A DNA stretch of 5,855 bases. It comes from Pseudomonadota bacterium (GTDB taxonomy: Bacteria; Pseudomonadota; Alphaproteobacteria; Sphingomonadales; Sphingomonadaceae). Below are positions 1 to 5,855 of this stretch, one piece after another. The notes below the pieces were generated by a model that saw nothing but the letters and a program-made list of their open reading frames with translations, made no database searches and was not told the origin of the DNA. A program made the position numbers and the translations under genes. The stretch lies in contig JAEVYW010000090.1 in assembly GCA_023392555.1 (NCBI GenBank), forward strand, positions 1-5,855, read 5' to 3'. The number at the start of each line of letters is the position of its first letter. Positions within the stretch are counted from its first letter, which is position 1.

Positions 1-1424
1 CAATGAACCAGGCGTTCCTCAACGCTGCAGGGCTCAAGTCGACGTCAAAGCTCGTCTATCCGGGCGACCTTGTTGTGAAGGAAGACAAGGCTGCCGTCGC
101 GGAGGCGGTCCGGCGCAATGCGCGCGGCCCCGCAATGTCGGGCGACCTCGCGGTGCGCCTAACTCGCGAGCCGAAGGAGCCAGTCGCGCTGACCATCGCA
201 GGTCTTCGTGGCCTCGGCGACGCGGCGGTGCTGCTCCTGCTCAAGGACAATAGCGAAGAGGCCAAGCTCAAGCGCCAGATCGCGCAAGCGACCAAGATGC
301 AGGCAGTCGGCCAGCTCGCCGGCGGCGTCGCGCACGACTTCAACAACATCCTGACCGCGATCATCGGCCATTGCGACCTGATGCTGATGCGGCACACGCC
401 CGGCGACAGCGATTACGACGACATCCAGCAGATCAAGTCGAACTCGAACCGCGCCGCGGGCCTGACGCGCCAACTGCTGGCCTTCTCGCGCCAGCAGACG
501 CTGCGCCCGCAGGTTCTGCAGCTTCCGGACGTGGTCTCCGAAGTCTCGCATTTGCTGAAGCGTTTGCTCGGCGAGACCGTCGTTCTTGTCGTGAAGCACG
601 GCCGAAATCTCGGAGCGATCCGCGCCGATCCCGGTCAGCTCGAGCAGGTCATCATCAACCTCGCCGTCAATGCCCGCGACGCGATGCAGCCCAAGGGTGG
701 CGGTACGCTGACGATCCAGACCTACGCCGTCCGCGCCGACCAAGTGGCAGAGCTCGGCTCCGAGATCCTGCCGATCGCCGACTATACCGCGCTGTCGGTC
801 AGCGACACAGGATCGGGCATTCCGCCCAACGTCCTGGGCAAGGTGTTCGAGCCGTTCTTCACGACCAAGGAAGTCGGGAAGGGGACCGGCCTCGGCCTCT
901 CGACCGTCTATGGCATCGTCAAGCAATCGGGCGGCTTCATCTTCGCCGATTCAAAGGTCGACGAAGGCACGAGGTTCATCATCTATCTGCCGGTCCACAG
1001 CGTGGCCGAGCCCGCCGCGAGCCGTCGCCAGACCAAGGAGGCGGCCAACGAGCTGTGGGGCACCGGCACCGTTCTTCTGGTCGAGGACGAGCCGATGGTG
1101 CGCACCGTCGCCGAGCGGGCTCTCACGCGCCACGGCTACACCGTCATCACCGCCAACAACGGCGAAGAGGCATTGGACGTCATCAACCGCGGCGATGAGA
1201 TCACCTTGCTGATCAGCGACGTGGTCATGCCGGGAATGGACGGGCCGTCGATGGTCCGAGAAGCCCGCAAGACGCGGCCCGAGCTGCCCATCCTGTTCAT
1301 GTCCGGATATGCCGAGGAGCAGCTGCGCAAATCGATCGATATCGACAAGGTTGCCTTCCTGCCCAAGCCCTTCTCGGTTCAGGAGCTTGCCGAGGCAGCC
1401 CGAAAGGCCCTTACGCCACTTTAA
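1..1424 (+). CDS. cckA: CckA-like hybrid sensor histidine kinase, 5' partial
   Basis: This is the C-terminal part of a hybrid histidine kinase; the reading frame is open to the left edge and the first in-frame ATG (position 3) has no visible ribosome site, so the true start lies outside the window. Numbering from that ATG (473 residues): the end of a PAS-like sensor domain at about 10-82; HisKA with H-box AHDFNNILTAIIGHCDL and phospho-acceptor His111; N-box N219/N223 (NLAVNARDAM); G1 box DTGSGI at 268-273; FEPFFTTK at 282-289; G2 box GKGTGLGL at 292-299; receiver domain at about 355-473 with acidic pocket E361/D362/E363, phospho-acceptor Asp406, Ser434 and Lys455. The H-box wording and the HisKA-ATPase-REC order match CckA. 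In alphaproteobacteria CckA passes phosphate through its receiver to ChpT and on to CtrA and CpdR, controlling cell cycle or motility. Membrane segments would be in the missing N-terminus. All catalytic residues seen are intact. The alternative is another hybrid kinase of the same family. Confidence 0.9.
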   Translation, partial: MNQAFLNAAGLKSTSKLVYPGDLVVKEDKAAVAEAVRRNARGPAMSGDLAVRLTREPKEPVALTIAGLRGLGDAAVLLLLKDNSEEAKLKRQIAQATKMQAVGQLAGGVAHDFNNILTAIIGHCDLMLMRHTPGDSDYDDIQQIKSNSNRAAGLTRQLLAFSRQQTLRPQVLQLPDVVSEVSHLLKRLLGETVVLVVKHGRNLGAIRADPGQLEQVIINLAVNARDAMQPKGGGTLTIQTYAVRADQVAELGSEILPIADYTALSVSDTGSGIPPNVLGKVFEPFFTTKEVGKGTGLGLSTVYGIVKQSGGFIFADSKVDEGTRFIIYLPVHSVAEPAASRRQTKEAANELWGTGTVLLVEDEPMVRTVAERALTRHGYTVITANNGEEALDVINRGDEITLLISDVVMPGMDGPSMVREARKTRPELPILFMSGYAEEQLRKSIDIDKVAFLPKPFSVQELAEAARKALTPL

Positions 1425-1471
1425 TGAATTAGGGCTTTGCTGGTGCCTGCTGTTTGCTTATCGCGGGGGTC

Positions 1472-1837
1472 ATGGGGTCTCACACCATCTTAGTCGTCGA
1501 GGACGAGCCGCTCATTGCGATGATGCTTGAGGATTTCCTCGAATCGCTTGGCCATTCGGTCAGCGCGACCTGTGAAAGCGTAAGCGATGCCTTGCAGGAA
1601 GCGGAGAAGGGCGGGTTCGATCTCGCCATCCTCGACGTCAACCTGAAGGGCGAAAGCGTCTGGCCCGTGGCGACCAAGCTGCGCGAAAAGAACGTGCCGT
1701 TCGTGATCGCCACTGGCGGCCACGTCGATCCGCCGCCCGCCGAGTTCGCGAACGCGCCGCTCATCGAGAAGCCCTATACGGTTGACCGGGTTACGCCGGC
1801 GATCGAGGCCGCCGTCGCTGGGCAGGCCGCCGAATAG
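1472..1837 (+). CDS. Stand-alone receiver (single-domain response regulator)
   Basis: A 121-residue protein made only of a CheY-like receiver domain, with no output domain. From the ATG at 1472: beta1 TILVVEDEP with acidic pair E10/D11, phospho-acceptor Asp55 in LAILDVNLKG, switch Thr81 in PFVIATGG, and Lys100 in IEKPY. All residues needed for phosphorylation are present. The PFxxATG stretch resembles the PFxFATGY motif of an alphaproteobacterial single-domain regulator family (for example Sma0114 and SdrG), but Ile79 and His84 depart from the aromatic positions. The start is uncertain: a TTG at 1454 would add six residues, and the G run at 1465-1469 lies too close to the ATG to be an ideal ribosome site. 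ATG is preferred because the domain begins directly after it. The gene lies 47 bp after the kinase on the same strand, so cotranscription is plausible. The partner kinase and the target are not shown by the sequence. Confidence 0.85.
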   Translation: MGSHTILVVEDEPLIAMMLEDFLESLGHSVSATCESVSDALQEAEKGGFDLAILDVNLKGESVWPVATKLREKNVPFVIATGGHVDPPPAEFANAPLIEKPYTVDRVTPAIEAAVAGQAAE

Positions 1838-1920
1838 GCTGTCCTACAGCACGCAGTTTGTGCGACTTTCGCCGCATGCCGACTGCTGAAAATTCCACCT
1901 TTCCCTGCGCTTTGATCGGC

Positions 1921-1973
1921 TAAGGTCACACGGATGGCGCTGCTGTCCGTGACCTTTGTGACCTTATGACCTT
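1921..1973. repeat. TGACCTT heptamer cluster upstream of recA
   Basis: The heptamer TGACCTT occurs three times in direct orientation, starting at 1950, 1959 and 1967, and once inverted (AAGGTCA, 1922-1928). The inverted copy belongs to a perfect 10-bp inverted repeat: TAAGGTCACA at 1921-1930 and TGTGACCTTA at 1957-1966. It can alternatively pair with the copy at 1949-1956 through an 8-bp arm plus GGA/TCC. There is no T-run after either fold, so it does not look like a classical terminator. Spacing of 9 and 8 bp between direct copies suggests a protein-binding array, but no known regulator is recognised. Confidence 0.5.
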
Positions 1974-1983
1974 ACGGCAGTGT

Positions 1984-1998
1984 GTTCTCCTCTTGTTC
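1984..1998 (+). promoter_or_regulatory. LexA (SOS) box of recA
   Basis: GTTC at 1984-1987, seven bases, then GTTC at 1995-1998: an exact match to the direct-repeat operator GTTC-N7-GTTC bound by alphaproteobacterial LexA. It lies 73 bp before the recA ATG, a normal place for repression of recA in the absence of DNA damage. Its presence also argues against the GTG at 1982 as the recA start, since the operator would then be inside the coding region. A core promoter could not be assigned with confidence next to it. Confidence 0.88.
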
Positions 1999-2003
1999 TA
2001 TGC

Positions 2004-2018
2004 GAACAAAACATGTAC
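2004..2018 (-). promoter_or_regulatory. Possible second, degenerate LexA-like site
   Basis: Read on the minus strand this is GTAC-N7-GTTC, one base away from the LexA box consensus and pointing against the perfect box at 1984-1998. The facing half-sites form the inverted repeat TTGTTC (1993-1998), five bases, GAACAA (2004-2009). It could extend operator contacts or be chance similarity. Confidence 0.3.
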
Positions 2019-2056
2019 GCAAAGATTATTGGGGCGTAGCTCGGACGCCCGTTGAC

Positions 2057-2062
2057 GAGGGG
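2057..2062 (+). promoter_or_regulatory. Ribosome binding site of recA
   Basis: GAGGGG lies nine bases before the ATG at 2072. It decides the start: the upstream in-frame GTG at 1982 has no comparable site and would place the SOS operator inside the gene. Confidence 0.7.
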
Positions 2063-2071
2063 ATAAAGAGC

Positions 2072-3151
2072 ATGGCAGCGCAGTTCAAAGTCATCGGTAG
2101 CGGATTGGAATCACCGGGAATGGATCGTCAAAAGGCGCTCGAAGCAGCGCTTGCGCAAATCGACCGCGCGTTCGGCAAGGGCTCCGCAATGAAGCTGGGC
2201 AGCCGCGAGAAGATTGAGATCGAGACGATCTCGACCGGCAGCCTTGGCCTCGACATCGCGCTTGGCGTCGGCGGTCTTCCGCGCGGCCGGGTCATCGAGA
2301 TCTACGGTCCGGAAAGCTCGGGCAAGACGACGCTTGCGCTTCATACGATCGCCGAAGCGCAGCGCAACGGCGGCACTGCGGCCTTCGTCGACGCGGAGCA
2401 CGCGCTCGATCCCGTCTATGCCAAGAAGCTTGGCGTCGACATCGACGAACTCATCGTGTCGCAGCCCGACACCGGCGAGCAAGCGCTCGAGATCGTGGAC
2501 ACGCTTGTCCGCTCGAACGCCATCGACGTGCTGGTCGTGGACTCGGTTGCCGCACTCGTTCCGAGGGCGGAAATCGAAGGCGAGATGGGCGACAGCCACG
2601 TCGGCCTACAGGCACGCCTGATGTCGCAGTCGCTGCGCAAGCTGACCGGTTCGATCAGCCGCTCGCGCTGCATGGTGATCTTCATCAACCAGCTGCGCAT
2701 GAAGATCGGCGTCATGTACGGTAACCCGGAAACGACGACGGGCGGCAACGCGCTGAAGTTCTACGCTTCGGTCCGCCTGGACATTCGCCGCACCGGTCAG
2801 ATCAAGGACCGCGACGATATCGTCGGCAACACCACCCGCGTGAAGGTGGTGAAGAACAAGGTCGCTCCGCCGTTCAAGCAGGTCGAATTCGACATCATGT
2901 ACGGCGAAGGCGTGTCCAAGGGCGGCGAAATTCTCGACCTCGGCGTCAAGGCCGGAGTGGTCGAAAAGTCGGGCGCCTGGTTCAGCTATGACTCGATCCG
3001 CATCGGTCAGGGCCGCGAGAACGCCAAGACCTACCTTAAGGAGCATCCCGAGGTCATGGCTCGTATCGAGAATGTGATCCGCGGCAAGACGGATGAGGTC
3101 GGCGAGGCTTTGATGGTCGGCCCGTCAGCGGAAGACGAAGCCGCCGAATAG
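2072..3151 (+). CDS. recA: Recombinase RecA
   Basis: RecA is the cytoplasmic ATP-dependent strand-exchange protein of homologous recombination, and its filament triggers LexA self-cleavage in the SOS response. The product is 359 residues from the ATG at 2072, the usual RecA length. Visible landmarks: Walker A GPESSGKT at 79-86; catalytic Glu109 in [10 protein letters not shown]; Walker B VLVVD at 153-157; DNA loop L1 region at about 167-186 ([20 protein letters not shown]); loop L2 region at about 205-231 with [10 protein letters not shown] and [12 protein letters not shown]; a short acidic C-terminal tail ending AEDEAAE, the kind known to modulate RecA activity. No residue of the core motifs is missing. 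It has its own SOS operator and ribosome site and is separated from the receiver gene by 234 bp, so it is probably transcribed on its own. It converges with the transporter gene, 29 bp from that gene's stop. Confidence 0.98.
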   Translation: MAAQFKVIGSGLESPGMDRQKALEAALAQIDRAFGKGSAMKLGSREKIEIETISTGSLGLDIALGVGGLPRGRVIEIYGPESSGKTTLALHTIAEAQRNGGTAAFVDAEHALDPVYAKKLGVDIDELIVSQPDTGEQALEIVDTLVRSNAIDVLVVDSVAALVPRAEIEGEMGDSHVGLQARLMSQSLRKLTGSISRSRCMVIFINQLRMKIGVMYGNPETTTGGNALKFYASVRLDIRRTGQIKDRDDIVGNTTRVKVVKNKVAPPFKQVEFDIMYGEGVSKGGEILDLGVKAGVVEKSGAWFSYDSIRIGQGRENAKTYLKEHPEVMARIENVIRGKTDEVGEALMVGPSAEDEAAE

Positions 3152-3172
3152 ACTTCGATGATAAAGGAAACG

Positions 3173-3206
3173 ACGCCCCGTCAGGCACCGGCGCTTGACG
3201 GGGCGT
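3173..3206. terminator. Bidirectional terminator between recA and the MFS gene
   Basis: A perfect 11-bp inverted repeat, ACGCCCCGTCA at 3173-3183 and TGACGGGGCGT at 3196-3206, encloses a 12-base loop. It starts 22 bp after the recA stop. Reading the minus strand, the hairpin is followed by a T-rich run (CGTTTCCTTTAT), a better rho-independent tail than the TTCGTGTCTTG seen on the plus strand. The left arm contains the stop codon of the transporter gene (3181-3183), and the loop and right arm encode its last residues, so one structure can serve both convergent genes. Confidence 0.75.
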
Positions 3207-4443
3207 TCGTGTCTTGAGGGCCTGCGAACAGGCGCTTCGGCTCGGTCAGCAGGACGACGATCAGGGCCATCACGGAGCAAACCGCCATTCCCCAAAGGAA
3301 AGGCAGGACCGTCCCGTCGAACGCCTGCCCGATGGTGTAGCCGATGATCGCAGCGCCGATCGTGCTCACCACGCCCTGAACCGACGACGCCGTTCCCGCG
3401 ATTTCAGCCATCCGGTCCATCGCCAGCGTACTGAGGTTCGAAGAGGCGAAGGAAAAGGACACCATCGTCATCGCCTGAAGCACGATGAAGAGCGGCAAGC
3501 TCTCGATCCCCGCGGACGCCACCGCAAGGTGGATCAGCGCGACGACTGCGAAAGCAACCGCACCACCGTGGCCGACGCGGCGAAGGCCGTAGCGGCCGAC
3601 AACCCTGGCGTTGGTCCAGGATGAAAGAGCCATCGGCGCCGCAATCGCTCCAAACACCAGCCCGATTGCTCCGGGCGAATGGAAGGCTTCAAAGATGATC
3701 TGCTGGATCGAGGAAATGTAGGCGACCAGCGTCCCGAATGTCAGGGTCAGCGCCAGGGTATAGCCCCGCGACAGCGGCTCTTTCACCGTCAACACTGCGG
3801 CGGCCGCGATCTCCTTGAGGGCGAGGCTTCGGCGATATTCCGGATGCAATGTCTCCGGCAGCCGCAGCCGCGACCACAGCATCATCCCCAGCGCATAGAC
3901 CGCAAGCAGGACGAAGATCGCCCGCCATGGCGCGAAGACCAGGATGGCCTGGCCGACGCTCGGCGCGAGCACCGGGACGACCATGAAGACCATGAACACC
4001 AGGCTCATGACCCGTGCCATCGCCTCGCCCTCGAACAGGTCGCGCACCATGGCCACGACGAGAACGCGGGTGACGGCGGCCGATGCACCCATCGCCACTC
4101 GACCGGCGATCAGCAGCGGGAAGCTTCCCGCAAAGGCGCAGAGCAAGGCGAACAAGGCGTAGAGCGAAATGCCCGCGGTCAGGATCGGCTTGCGGCCGAA
4201 GCGATCGGCAAGCGGTCCCCACACCAGCTGCGTCGATGCGAAGCCGAGGAAATAGGCGACAACGACCAGCTGGCGGTCATTCTCATGCGCAACATTCAGC
4301 GAGCGCCCAATATCCGGCAGCGCAGGGATCATCGCGTCGATCGCGAAGGCGTTGAGCGCCATCAGCCCGGCAAGCATCGCGACCGTTTCGCGCGGTCCGG
4401 GTCGCGGGCCTTCGCCCGGCAGGTTTCTCAGATCGATGGGCAT
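3181..4443 (-). CDS. MFS multidrug exporter, Bcr/CflA-like
   Basis: A 420-residue inner-membrane major facilitator with about twelve hydrophobic segments, the size of the DHA1 drug:proton antiporters. From the ATG at 4443: TM1 with NAFAIDAMIPALPDIG at 31-46, the characteristic start of Bcr/CflA-type exporters; loop 2-3 motif A GPLADRFGRKPIL at 76-88; Arg115 in TM4 (AGRVAMGAS, a variant of motif B); TM5 with a motif C-like VPVLAPSVGQ at 147-156; central loop RLRLPETLHPEYRRS at about 182-196; then six more membrane segments and a short polar tail. Such proteins expel drugs or small metabolites with proton uptake, but the substrate cannot be read from sequence. A TTG at 4461 would add six residues; neither start has a clear ribosome site. 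The gene is divergent from the peptidase gene and convergent with recA, ending inside a hairpin terminator. Confidence 0.88.
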   Translation of the reverse strand: MPIDLRNLPGEGPRPGPRETVAMLAGLMALNAFAIDAMIPALPDIGRSLNVAHENDRQLVVVAYFLGFASTQLVWGPLADRFGRKPILTAGISLYALFALLCAFAGSFPLLIAGRVAMGASAAVTRVLVVAMVRDLFEGEAMARVMSLVFMVFMVVPVLAPSVGQAILVFAPWRAIFVLLAVYALGMMLWSRLRLPETLHPEYRRSLALKEIAAAAVLTVKEPLSRGYTLALTLTFGTLVAYISSIQQIIFEAFHSPGAIGLVFGAIAAPMALSSWTNARVVGRYGLRRVGHGGAVAFAVVALIHLAVASAGIESLPLFIVLQAMTMVSFSFASSNLSTLAMDRMAEIAGTASSVQGVVSTIGAAIIGYTIGQAFDGTVLPFLWGMAVCSVMALIVVLLTEPKRLFAGPQDTNAPSSAGA

Positions 4444-4460
4444 ACCGGCCTGCTGGCGCA

Positions 4461-4466
4461 AGGAGG
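4461..4466 (+). promoter_or_regulatory. Strong ribosome binding site setting a GTG start
   Basis: AGGAGG lies six bases before the GTG at 4473. The in-frame ATGs at 4485 and 4491 are 18 and 24 bases from it, too far, so the GTG is preferred for the peptidase. The site also covers the alternative TTG start of the divergent transporter. Confidence 0.75.
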
Positions 4467-4472
4467 ACGCGC

Positions 4473-5750
4473 GTGCAACAGTCCATGGCGATGACGACGC
4501 AATCCACGCCGCTCAGCCGGCGCTCGATCCTTGCCGGCGCGGGGCTCACCGCCGGTGCGGCTCTGCTCCCGGCCTTTGCCCGCGCCGCTCCGGCTCAAGG
4601 CAAGATCGTACTGCCTCCGCCAATCTCGAGAGAAGAGCGTCTCGCGCGCGTCGCTCGGGCTCAGGCGCTCATGCAACAGAACGGCATCGGCTCGGTCCTG
4701 ATCGAGTCCGGCCCCAGTCTCGATTATTTCACCGGCGTCCAATGGTGGCGAAGCGAGCGGCTGACCGGCGCCGTAATCCCGGCGCGCGGCGATCCGATTA
4801 TCGTCACGCCCTTCTTCGAAAAGCCGTCGGTCGAGGAAAGCCTCAAGATCCCCGCGGAAGTCCGCGTCTGGCAGGAGCATGAGGAGCCGCTGAAGCTCGT
4901 TGCCGACTTCCTCAAGGAACGCGGCGTTGCCGGCCAGCCGATCGGGTCGGAAGAGACCAATCGTTACTTCATCCTCGATCGGCTGCAGCAACAACTGCCA
5001 GCAACCCGCATCGTCAGCGCGAACCCCGTCGTCCGCGCGCTGCGGATGATCAAGACGCCGGCCGAGCTCGCGCTGATGCAGGCGGCGAGCGACATCACCA
5101 TCGCTGGCTATCGACGCATCTATCCGCAGATCCGCGAGGGGATGACTCCTGACGACATCGAAAAGCTGTACAACTCGGCGATCGCATCGCTGGGCGGCAG
5201 CAGCCCCTGGGCTCTGATCCTGCTCGGCGAGGCGAGCGCCTATCCGCACGGGTCGGGCAAGCCGCAGCATGTCCGCCGCGGTGAGATCGTCCTGCTCGAT
5301 TGCGGCTGTTCGGTGCACGGGTACGAGTCAGACATATCCCGCACGTTCGTCTTTGGCGCCAAGCCCACCGCGGAGCAGCGCAAGGTTTGGAACCAGGTCC
5401 GCCGCGGTCAGGACATCGCCTTCGCCGCTGCGAAGGTCGGTGCCACTGCCGGAAGCGTCGATGACGCGGTTCGCGCGGCCTACGAAAGTTGGGGATACGG
5501 TCCCGGTTACAAGCTGCCCGGCCTGTCGCATCGCACCGGCCACGGCATCGGCATGGAAGGGCATGAGCCTGTCAATCTCGTCCACGGCGAGAGCACGAAA
5601 CTCGCGCCCGGCATGTGCTTTTCGAACGAGCCCGGCATCTACATCCCGGGCAAATTCGGTGTGCGCTTGGAAGACTGCTTCTATATGACTGAAGCAGGGC
5701 CGAAGTTCTTCACCCAGCCGCCAACCACCATCGATCGGCCGTTCGGCTGA
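4473..5750 (+). CDS. Tat-exported M24 family metallopeptidase (Xaa-Pro type)
   Basis: A 425-residue peptidase of the aminopeptidase P/prolidase family. The N-terminus is a twin-arginine signal: SRRSIL at 15-20, a hydrophobic stretch to about 35, and ARA at 36-38 suggesting cleavage near residue 38, so the folded, metal-loaded enzyme is probably periplasmic. A creatinase/prolidase-type N domain spans about 55-185 and the pita-bread catalytic domain about 195-405. All five metal ligands are seen: Asp276 (LLDCG), Asp287 (SDISRT), His357 (TGHGIG), Glu386 (FSNEPGIY) and Glu400 (VRLED); the conserved His259 (YPHG) and His364 (GHEP) are also present. Asp276 and Asp287 are 11 apart, as in E. coli PepP. 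The family cleaves X-Pro bonds with two metal ions; whether this one prefers dipeptides, longer peptides or another amide is not visible. The GTG start is set by AGGAGG. Its stop overlaps the next gene's start, suggesting an operon. Confidence 0.9.
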   Translation: MQQSMAMTTQSTPLSRRSILAGAGLTAGAALLPAFARAAPAQGKIVLPPPISREERLARVARAQALMQQNGIGSVLIESGPSLDYFTGVQWWRSERLTGAVIPARGDPIIVTPFFEKPSVEESLKIPAEVRVWQEHEEPLKLVADFLKERGVAGQPIGSEETNRYFILDRLQQQLPATRIVSANPVVRALRMIKTPAELALMQAASDITIAGYRRIYPQIREGMTPDDIEKLYNSAIASLGGSSPWALILLGEASAYPHGSGKPQHVRRGEIVLLDCGCSVHGYESDISRTFVFGAKPTAEQRKVWNQVRRGQDIAFAAAKVGATAGSVDDAVRAAYESWGYGPGYKLPGLSHRTGHGIGMEGHEPVNLVHGESTKLAPGMCFSNEPGIYIPGKFGVRLEDCFYMTEAGPKFFTQPPTTIDRPFG

Positions 5751-5855
5751 TGACCGAGCATTCCGCGGCGGGCGTCTCCGAATGGGCGACCAAGAGCGGC
5801 TCCATCTGGGCGCGGCGATGGCGTGACACCGACCGCGGGCTTTCTGGCCTTGCTC
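5750..5855 (+). CDS. Probable class I SAM-dependent methyltransferase, 3' partial
   Basis: An ATG at 5750 shares bases with the peptidase stop (TGATG, 5748-5752) and opens a frame that runs without stop to the right edge, giving 35 complete codons. The peptide begins MTEHSAAGVSEWATKSGSIW and goes on to ARRWRDTDRGLSGLA. The pattern W..xSGxxW followed by R.TDR.LxxL is like the N-terminal helix found just before the SAM-binding domain in many small class I methyltransferases. The diagnostic glycine-rich motif I would lie beyond the window, so the function is inference. No clear ribosome site is seen, which fits translational coupling to the upstream gene. Confidence 0.5.
   Translation, partial: MTEHSAAGVSEWATKSGSIWARRWRDTDRGLSGLA

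Noticed and set aside
159..926. Long minus-strand open frame of 255 codons opposite the kinase
   Set aside because: It is antisense to conserved kinase motifs, shows no recognisable domain, and is the kind of mirror frame common in GC-rich coding DNA.
1421..1435. TTAA-rich spot after the kinase as a CtrA binding site
   Set aside because: The second half-site of TTAA-N7-TTAA is absent; the bases at the required distance are GGGC-like.
1838..1864. Small hairpins just after the receiver gene (GCTGT-CCT-ACAGC and CGCA-N5-TGCG)
   Set aside because: The stems are only 5 and 4 bp, partly GC-poor and without a clear T-run, so a terminator call is not supported.
2052..2057. TTGACG as a -35 promoter element for recA
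   Set aside because: It is only 15 bp before the start codon, leaving no space for a -10 element and leader.
1982..2071. GTG at 1982 as the recA start, adding 30 residues
   Set aside because: The extension would translate through the LexA operator, has no good ribosome site, and would make RecA longer than usual; ATG 2072 has GAGGGG at proper spacing.
3679..4494. Plus-strand open frame of 271 codons opposite the transporter
   Set aside because: Its translation is rich in His, Gln, Arg and Asp with no domain, typical of the antisense of a membrane protein gene.
4428..5318. Minus-strand open frame of 296 codons opposite the peptidase
   Set aside because: It lies across the peptidase gene, whose signal peptide and all metal ligands are intact, so this frame is a shadow.

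Overview
This is a GC-rich, gene-dense chromosomal segment from an alphaproteobacterium, most likely a member of the Sphingomonadales. The lineage call rests on three things: a CckA-type hybrid histidine kinase, an exact GTTC-N7-GTTC box (the alphaproteobacterial LexA/SOS operator) upstream of recA, and the general style of the proteins. The order is an inference, because no rRNA or other marker is present. There are no mobile elements, CRISPR arrays, tRNAs or rRNAs.

Left part, 1-1837, + strand: the 3' portion of a CckA-like kinase (end of a PAS domain, HisKA, ATPase, receiver), then after 47 bp a stand-alone receiver protein of about 121 residues. Both are phosphorelay proteins and could share a transcript. 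The kinase runs off the left edge.

Middle part, 1838-3206: a 234-bp regulatory spacer holds a heptamer repeat cluster (TGACCTT, three direct copies and one inverted) and the LexA box. A complete 359-residue recA gene follows. recA converges on a minus-strand transporter gene. A perfect 11-bp GC-rich hairpin sits between them, overlaps the transporter stop codon, and can act as a shared bidirectional terminator.

Right part, 3181-5855: a Bcr/CflA-like MFS drug exporter (minus strand) is divergent from a Tat-exported M24 (Xaa-Pro-type) metallopeptidase (plus strand), with only about 29 bp between the likely starts. The peptidase stop overlaps the start of a further gene by the TGATG arrangement. 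That gene is cut by the right edge and looks like the N-terminus of a class I SAM-dependent methyltransferase.

The region reads as ordinary core genome: cell-cycle signalling, SOS recombination, efflux and peptide turnover. I found no convincing new system. The points most worth a second look are the regulatory DNA in front of recA, the shared terminator, the very tight divergent promoter region, and the receiver's variant PFxFATGY-like motif.
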